DNA of 64,000 bases from Ureibacillus acetophenoni (GTDB lineage Bacteria; Bacillota; Bacilli; Bacillales_A; Planococcaceae), in the NCBI RefSeq assembly GCF_900220965.1, contig NZ_OBQC01000003.1, forward strand, positions 124,001-188,000. The letters are read 5' to 3'. The position numbers and the translations under genes are program-made. Below the pieces are notes generated by a model, which saw only the letters and a list, made by a program, of their open reading frames with translations, ran no database searches and was not told the DNA's origin. Numbering within the stretch: the stretch's first letter is position 1; each line of letters begins with the position of its first letter. This document shows positions 54,929-64,000 of the stretch, piece by piece.

Positions 54929-55309
54929 ATGTCTGCTACAAACGAATTTCTTGAAATGTTAATTAAACAAGCACGAACTATTCTTAATTCAATGAAGGAA
55001 TTAAAGAAAATTGCAGGCAAGAAGGGGAAAAACCGTGGTGCATTAATCGAACGGTTCACTGCAAATTCACATTCATTTAATGTGTATACATATGCCAACG
55101 AAGAAATAAAACAAAGTCCCGAAGTACAATCATTTAAAGAAAACATACTACTGTTTTCCAATGAATTTAATGTAGCTCGATTTGATTTTGATGGGAAAGT
55201 AAATGAAAATCGTGTAGAAGAAATTTATGAGGATGTATTAGTTTCTTATAATGAAATGGTTACTTCACTCGGCTTTGATAAAGAAACCGTTAACGTAAAA
55301 CGTTTTTAA
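54929..55309 (+). CDS. Hypothetical protein, 126 aa
   Basis: I do not recognise this protein. It is soluble: a basic helical N-terminal half (EFLEMLIKQARTILNSMKEL, KKIAGKKGKNRG), then a beta segment and an acidic helical end. No catalytic motif is seen. ATG 54929 is 8 bases after GAAAGGG; a GTG at 54920 overlaps that box. It converges with the HesB-like gene and shares its terminator. Confidence 0.65.
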   Translation: MSATNEFLEMLIKQARTILNSMKELKKIAGKKGKNRGALIERFTANSHSFNVYTYANEEIKQSPEVQSFKENILLFSNEFNVARFDFDGKVNENRVEEIYEDVLVSYNEMVTSLGFDKETVNVKRF

Positions 55310-55322
55310 ATGATTGATGAAT

Positions 55323-55362
55323 ATTAAAAGAGACCAATATAAATGCTTGGTCTCTTTTAAAT
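55323..55362. terminator. Bidirectional terminator
   Basis: AAAAGAGACCAA (55326-55337) pairs with TTGGTCTCTTTT (55347-55358). It lies between convergent genes. Confidence 0.9.
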
Positions 55363-55658
55363 TATTTAGATAATTTATATTCATAGACAAGTTCGTCAAG
55401 TTTGTTATCTACTTTTACATAAAGATCATGGTTATTAAAAAACCATTCATCGTCTTTTTCAATATAGAAATGGACCCCATCTCTAGTTGTTTCTACTCCA
55501 ATGTCTAGAGGTGTTTCACGATTCATCCCAAGGGAAAATCCTTCATGAAAAGGAGAAGACCCACCATATCTTGCGTAAAAGCGTATAAAGTCGCCATGTT
55601 CAATATCCATTTCTTTTTTAAACCAATTAAAGGCATCATCAGTGATAATAATGTTCAT
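55362..55658 (-). CDS. yneR: HesB-like (YneR family) protein
   Basis: This 98-residue protein resembles B. subtilis YneR, a small HesB/IscA-fold protein (ITDDAFNWFKKEM; FIRFYARYGGSSPFHEGFSLG). It lacks the usual three Cys of A-type Fe-S carriers, so an Fe-S role is doubtful. Start ATG 55658 is 9 bases after AAAGGA; an ATG at 55676 lies upstream of that box. Beside plsY and parE it keeps the Bacillus yneR-yneS-parE-parC order. Confidence 0.82.
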   Translation of the reverse strand: MNIIITDDAFNWFKKEMDIEHGDFIRFYARYGGSSPFHEGFSLGMNRETPLDIGVETTRDGVHFYIEKDDEWFFNNHDLYVKVDNKLDELVYEYKLSK

Positions 55659-55691
55659 TTTGACCATTCCTTTCATGAAGTAAAAGCAAAA

Positions 55692-56294
55692 CTAAATCCA
55701 TTTCACCTTTGGTTCTGTACCTTCTCTAATACGTTTAATATTTGCGCGGTGACGATAAAAAATGAATGCTGCTAATATAGCGACAACAATGAATAATGCG
55801 TAGTCACCTGTAACAATCCAGTAAACTATACTGTATACTAAACCAACTACAGCTACAGCCATTGATGAAAAGCTAACCATTTTAGAAAGTTTTAAAGCGA
55901 TAAAAAAGCCAACAATTAATACAATAAAGAACGGCCATGTATAACCTAGCAGCACGCCACCTGATGTAGCTACAGCTTTTCCACCTCTGAAGCCTGCAAA
56001 AATTGGGAACATATGTCCAAACACCGCAATTCCACCTAGAATAAGTGGGTGAATAGATGTATCCGCAAAATAAGGAATCAGTGGTAATAATACAGCCGCA
56101 GTTCCTTTTAAAATATCTAATGCTGTAACAATGAGTCCAGCTTTTTTTCCTAATACTCGAAATGAATTTGTACCACCTAAATTTCCACTACCATGTTCTC
56201 TAATGTCCGTTTTGAAAAAGATCTTTCCTATCCATAAACCAGACGGGATTGACCCAAGTAAATAAGCACAAATTAATATAATTGCAGTAACCAT
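55692..56294 (-). CDS. plsY: Acyl-phosphate:glycerol-3-phosphate acyltransferase PlsY
   Basis: This 200-residue membrane enzyme has about five helices and the PlsY motifs [24 protein letters not shown] and [13 protein letters not shown]. It makes lysophosphatidic acid from acyl-phosphate, the first step of phospholipid synthesis. It is divergent from parE; ATG follows GAAAGGAAC. yneR lies 33 bases downstream on the same strand, likely as one unit. Confidence 0.96.
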   Translation of the reverse strand: MVTAIILICAYLLGSIPSGLWIGKIFFKTDIREHGSGNLGGTNSFRVLGKKAGLIVTALDILKGTAAVLLPLIPYFADTSIHPLILGGIAVFGHMFPIFAGFRGGKAVATSGGVLLGYTWPFFIVLIVGFFIALKLSKMVSFSSMAVAVVGLVYSIVYWIVTGDYALFIVVAILAAFIFYRHRANIKRIREGTEPKVKWI

Positions 56295-56609
56295 AGATTG
56301 TTCCTTTCATGAATATTTATTAGTTGGTACTAGTATGTAGCATTAACTATTTTACACCTTTGCATTAAGTACGCCAAGTCCAATTTTCCGGTAGTTTGTA
56401 ATCTATTATATTTATCACATACAATTAATTTTTCACTTATTGATGAATGAAAAAGAAGGAAAAAGATAAAATTATCGTGAATAACTCAATAATCGAATAT
56501 ATTATTTACTATTTTGTAGTATTAGGTACAATTATAGCTTAGAATAAAGTTCTGTTTGTGCAATCTAATTTATGTTTGATACAATTAATATACTTTGGTG
56601 TGCTAAATA

Positions 56610-56638
56610 TTGACAGTCAAATTATCTGTCAGTATGAT
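56610..56638 (+). promoter_or_regulatory. parE-parC promoter with internal dyad
   Basis: TTGACA (56610-56615) and TATGAT (56633-56638) are exactly 17 bases apart. Inside, TGACAG (56611-56616) and CTGTCA (56626-56631) form a 9-base-spaced inverted repeat, a possible operator. The rest of the 390-base plsY-parE gap is AT-rich with no gene seen. Confidence 0.75.
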
Positions 56639-56642
56639 TTAA

Positions 56643-61090
<4,448 letters not shown>

Positions 61091-61120
61091 TAGAGTGTTA
61101 CTTATCGACAATCAGTAAAG

Positions 61121-61164
61121 AAGAACTGCCTTGGAATCTACATTTCAAGGCAGTTCATTTTTTA
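61121..61164 (+). terminator. Intrinsic terminator of parE-parC
   Basis: GAACTGCCTTG (61123-61133) pairs with CAAGGCAGTTC (61146-61156), followed by a T run. Confidence 0.9.
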
Positions 61165-61243
61165 GTTTAAAATTAGGTTGATAAATATTGGAAATCATAC
61201 TAACATAGTATCATTCAACGGTAAAATGGAGGATTATAAGGTA

Positions 61244-62155
61244 ATGTTGAAAGACCGCAGCAAAGGTATATTTTTAGTCTTAACCGCAGCTATATTTTGG
61301 GGAGTATCAGGGACAGTTTCTCAGTACTTATTCCAAACATTACGTATTAATACAGAATGGCTAACATCTGTTCGATTACTTTCAGCAGGGGTATTATTGA
61401 TTGCAGTTGCTTATAAAATAGAAGGAAAACGTATTTTTGATATATGGCGTCAAAAAGCGGATATTATATCAATCATTATTTTTGGAATCTTTGGAATGAT
61501 TGGTGCACAATATACATACTTAGCTGCTATTACATATTCAAACGCGGCAACAGCTACAATTCTTCAATATTTAGGACCAGTTATGGTTACAAGTTATTAC
61601 ATACTAATTGCAAAAAGATGGCCGACAATAAAAGAGACTTTTGCAGTATTATTCGCAATGCTAGGAACATTTTTACTTGTAACTCATGGAAATCTCGAGA
61701 GTTTAGCAATTTCAGTCGAGGGATTTGCTTGGGGAATTCTTTCAGCTTTCGGTCTTGCTTTCTATACAATTCAACCTATTAAACTATTACAAAGATGGGG
61801 CTCTTTAATCGTAGTAGGGTGGGGAATGTTAATAGGTGGACTTGCATTTAGCTTTGTTCGTCCACCTTGGTTATTTGAAGGTGAATGGTATTTTTCAACA
61901 AATTTCGCCTTTTTATTTATCGTAGTATGTGGAACTGTTATTGCTTTTTATTGTTATTTACAGAGCCTAAAATATTTAACAGCATCAGAAACGAGTTTGC
62001 TAGCGTGTGCAGAACCATTGTCAGCTGTATTAACAACAGTAATCTTTTTAAGTGTATCCTTTGGATGGATTGATTGGATAGGCACACTTTGTATTTTAAC
62101 GACGATCTTAATATTATCTAATAAGAAAAAACAGCAAATGCAAACCAACAATTAA
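61244..62155 (+). CDS. EamA/DMT-family transporter
   Basis: This protein of about 303 residues has ten predicted membrane helices in two EamA halves (AAIFWGVSGTVSQYLF; FAWGILSAFGLAFYTIQP). The family exports metabolites; the substrate is unknown. Start ATG 61244 follows GGAGG by 11 bases; longer frames upstream have no site. It is monocistronic. Confidence 0.88.
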   Translation: MLKDRSKGIFLVLTAAIFWGVSGTVSQYLFQTLRINTEWLTSVRLLSAGVLLIAVAYKIEGKRIFDIWRQKADIISIIIFGIFGMIGAQYTYLAAITYSNAATATILQYLGPVMVTSYYILIAKRWPTIKETFAVLFAMLGTFLLVTHGNLESLAISVEGFAWGILSAFGLAFYTIQPIKLLQRWGSLIVVGWGMLIGGLAFSFVRPPWLFEGEWYFSTNFAFLFIVVCGTVIAFYCYLQSLKYLTASETSLLACAEPLSAVLTTVIFLSVSFGWIDWIGTLCILTTILILSNKKKQQMQTNN

Positions 62156-62180
62156 TCAATAGTAAGTAGGGAAGTATAAG

Positions 62181-62216
62181 CAAAAAACCTCGAGTAAGAA
62201 ACTCGAGGTTTTTGTT
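62181..62216. terminator. Bidirectional terminator
   Basis: AAAAACCTCGAGT (62183-62195) pairs with ACTCGAGGTTTTT (62201-62213). It lies between convergent genes. Confidence 0.9.
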
Positions 62217-62217
62217 A

Positions 62218-63762
62218 TTAGTGAGAAACATCTTGTACTGAAATACCAGTTTGAGCTTTAACTTCAACTTCACGGTATTTTGCTTCGTCAACTTCTTTAG
62301 AAAGCAATGTTCCAATGAAACCACCTAAGAATCCAAGTGGTACAGAAATGATAGCTGGGTTTGTTAAGAACACTAATGGATCCCCAACAAAGATTGCTTT
62401 ACCTTCAACTGGATTCCAAACGTTTGGAGAAAGTGCCACAAGGATTAATGCTGAGATTAAACCTGTTAGAGTAGCAGTTACCGCACCATTTGAATTGAAA
62501 CGTTTCCAGTAAATTGTATAGATAATAACTGGTAAGTTTGCAGAAGCTGCAATACAGAATGCAAGTGATACTAAGAATGCAACGTTTAATGTTTGAGCTC
62601 CTAATGCTAATAAAATTGAAACTACAGAAATGATTAAAGATCCTACACGAGCAGCAACAACTTGCTCTCTTTCAGAAACTTTACCTTTTTTAATAATTTG
62701 ACCATAAATGTCATGAGATAATGCAGAAGCACCAGAAAGTACTAAACCTGCCACTACTGCTAGGATAGTCGCAAATGCAACCGCAGATACGAATGAGAAT
62801 AATAAATCTCCACCTAATGCTTCAGCTAAAAGTGGGGCAGCCATGTTACCAGCAGGGTTTGCTGCAACAATTTCAGAAGCACCAACGAATGCAGCAGCTC
62901 CGAAACCTAAGAAAATTGTTAATACATAGAATAAACCTACAATCCAAGTTGCCCAAATTACAGATGAACGTGCTGTTTTTGCATCTTTAACAGTGAAGAA
63001 ACGCATTAAAATATGCGGAAGACCAGCTGTTCCTAATACTAATGCTAATAACATAGAAATAGTATCAATACCGTCTGTATAACGTAATCCCGGATTTAAA
63101 TATGCTTGTCCGTGTTCAGTAGCTGTTGTCATTGTTTCAAACATAAATAAAATATTGAAATTGAATTTTGCTAAAACTAAGAATGAAATAACGATTGTAC
63201 CGAACATAAGAAGAACGGCTTTAATAATTTGTACCCAAGATGTAGCTGTCATACCTCCGAATAATACGTAGACTGTCATCATAACACCTACGATTAAAAC
63301 AGAAACCCAATATTCAAGACCGAATAATAATTGAATAAGTGCACCTGCACCAACAAGTTGTGCAATCATGTAGAATAAAACGATAACGATAGAACTTAAT
63401 GCAGCAGCTCCGCGAACTTTCGGTACATTAAAGCGAGCTGTAATCATATCGGCTAATGTAAATTTACCAAGGTTACGTAATGGTTCAGCCACAATGTATA
63501 ATACGACTAAATATGCTGTTAAGTAACCAAGAGAGAAGTAGAAACCATCAAATCCAGTTAATGCAACTGCTCCAGCGATCCCTAAGAAAGACGCAGCAGA
63601 TAGATAGTCTCCACCGATAGCTAGTCCGTTTTGCCAGCCTTTTAAACCTCCGCCAGCAGTATAGAAGTCCTTAGCTGTACTCGTTCTTTTTGATGCCCAC
63701 CAAGTAATGTATAATGTAATACCTACAATTCCTAAAAACATTGTTATTGCTATTGGACTCAT
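62218..63762 (-). CDS. Sodium:solute symporter, acetate/monocarboxylate type (ActP-like)
   Basis: This 514-residue SSS-family carrier has about 13 membrane helices. It carries GGDYLSAASFLGIAGA, the TLADMITARF segment, and the AGLPHILMRFFTV motif typical of ActP acetate permeases. It probably takes up acetate or another short carboxylate with Na+. It overlaps the upstream DUF485 gene by 4 bases, the standard yjcH-actP pairing. Confidence 0.92.
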   Translation of the reverse strand: MSPIAITMFLGIVGITLYITWWASKRTSTAKDFYTAGGGLKGWQNGLAIGGDYLSAASFLGIAGAVALTGFDGFYFSLGYLTAYLVVLYIVAEPLRNLGKFTLADMITARFNVPKVRGAAALSSIVIVLFYMIAQLVGAGALIQLLFGLEYWVSVLIVGVMMTVYVLFGGMTATSWVQIIKAVLLMFGTIVISFLVLAKFNFNILFMFETMTTATEHGQAYLNPGLRYTDGIDTISMLLALVLGTAGLPHILMRFFTVKDAKTARSSVIWATWIVGLFYVLTIFLGFGAAAFVGASEIVAANPAGNMAAPLLAEALGGDLLFSFVSAVAFATILAVVAGLVLSGASALSHDIYGQIIKKGKVSEREQVVAARVGSLIISVVSILLALGAQTLNVAFLVSLAFCIAASANLPVIIYTIYWKRFNSNGAVTATLTGLISALILVALSPNVWNPVEGKAIFVGDPLVFLTNPAIISVPLGFLGGFIGTLLSKEVDEAKYREVEVKAQTGISVQDVSH

Positions 63763-64000
63763 TTGCTAGCACCTCTTTCGTACTCATCTATAACTTCTTG
63801 CGCATCTCTATCAAAGCCGTTAGCTCTCGATACGTAGAAGTGAGCAAGACCCCATACCATAATGAATAATCCTGCTGAATACAACCATACCCACGTAATT
63901 TCTCCAATTGCTTTTTGGTGTAGCAGGTTAGTGTATGAAGTTAGAATAGGTAACATCATATAAACTACAAAGAAAATAACTGCTACCGTCCAAAGAAATT
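63759..64000 (-). CDS. DUF485 membrane protein (YjcH-like), partial at the window edge
   Basis: This is the C-terminal part of a small DUF485 protein. The frame stays open past the internal Met at 63959 to the window end (FLWTVAVIFFVVYMMLPILTSY), so the true start lies outside. It has two membrane helices and ends in a charged tail (DAQEVIDEYERGASK). DUF485 proteins accompany ActP-type symporters; the ATGA overlap with the symporter confirms an operon. Confidence 0.88.
   Translation of the reverse strand, partial: FLWTVAVIFFVVYMMLPILTSYTNLLHQKAIGEITWVWLYSAGLFIMVWGLAHFYVSRANGFDRDAQEVIDEYERGASK

Overview
The window is chromosomal DNA from a low-GC, endospore-forming member of the Bacillales, most likely a Planococcaceae-type bacillus (Lysinibacillus/Solibacillus/Psychrobacillus-like). 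The evidence is a GerA-type germinant receptor operon, an S-box (SAM) riboswitch upstream of metA, a YrkD-J-like sulfur operon, an SLH-anchored surface enzyme, strong GGAGG ribosome sites with frequent TTG starts, and the yneP / yneR-plsY-parE-parC gene set known from Bacillus. The genus cannot be fixed from the sequence alone. No tRNA, rRNA or CRISPR array was seen.

Layout. 1-1.4 kb: end of a tad-type pilus/secretion operon (tadB, tadC). 1.6-9.8 kb: aconitase with a CcpC-like operator, an SLH-anchored 5'-nucleotidase, several small unknown proteins, a GIY-YIG protein and the YneP thioesterase. 9.9-14.4 kb: a very large SF1 (Upf1/Dna2-like) helicase with a ~600-residue coiled-coil insertion, plus an unknown winged-helix-like partner. 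14.4-15.8 kb: S-box riboswitch, a second strongly structured RNA segment, and metA. 15.9-20 kb: small membrane protein, metallo-beta-lactamase-fold hydrolase, thiolase, large membrane transporter. 20.2-26.6 kb: CstR persulfide-sensor regulon (cstR, four rhodanese domains, two TusA domains, DsrE protein, rhodanese-persulfide dioxygenase, TauE exporter) with six CstR-type operators. An 1805-bp IS1595-family element with a passenger gene and a broken transposase sits between cstR and the operon, with intact 12-bp inverted repeats and 8-bp target duplication. 26.7-31.4 kb: a TPR/GH26-like secreted protein, a CapA-like lipoprotein, a gamma-SASP-like protein and an esterase.

31.5-44.1 kb holds the most striking region: five consecutive same-strand signalling genes. 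They are a six-PAS diguanylate cyclase; a PAS / degenerate GGDEF / EAL / PilZ protein; a REC-GGDEF-EAL-LuxR fusion; a membrane hybrid histidine kinase with GAF, coiled coil and two receiver domains; and a CheR-type methyltransferase. The first two genes share a palindromic leader motif. Together they look like one c-di-GMP and phosphorelay circuit with a transcriptional output.

44.2-52 kb: gerA-type operon with a sigma-G-like promoter, VanW protein, sirtuin, and a chemoreceptor. 52.1-55.3 kb: amidohydrolase, SDR, unknown protein. 55.4-61.1 kb: yneR, plsY, then parE-parC from a strong promoter containing a dyad. 61.2-64 kb: EamA transporter, then an acetate-type symporter with its DUF485 partner, which runs off the window.
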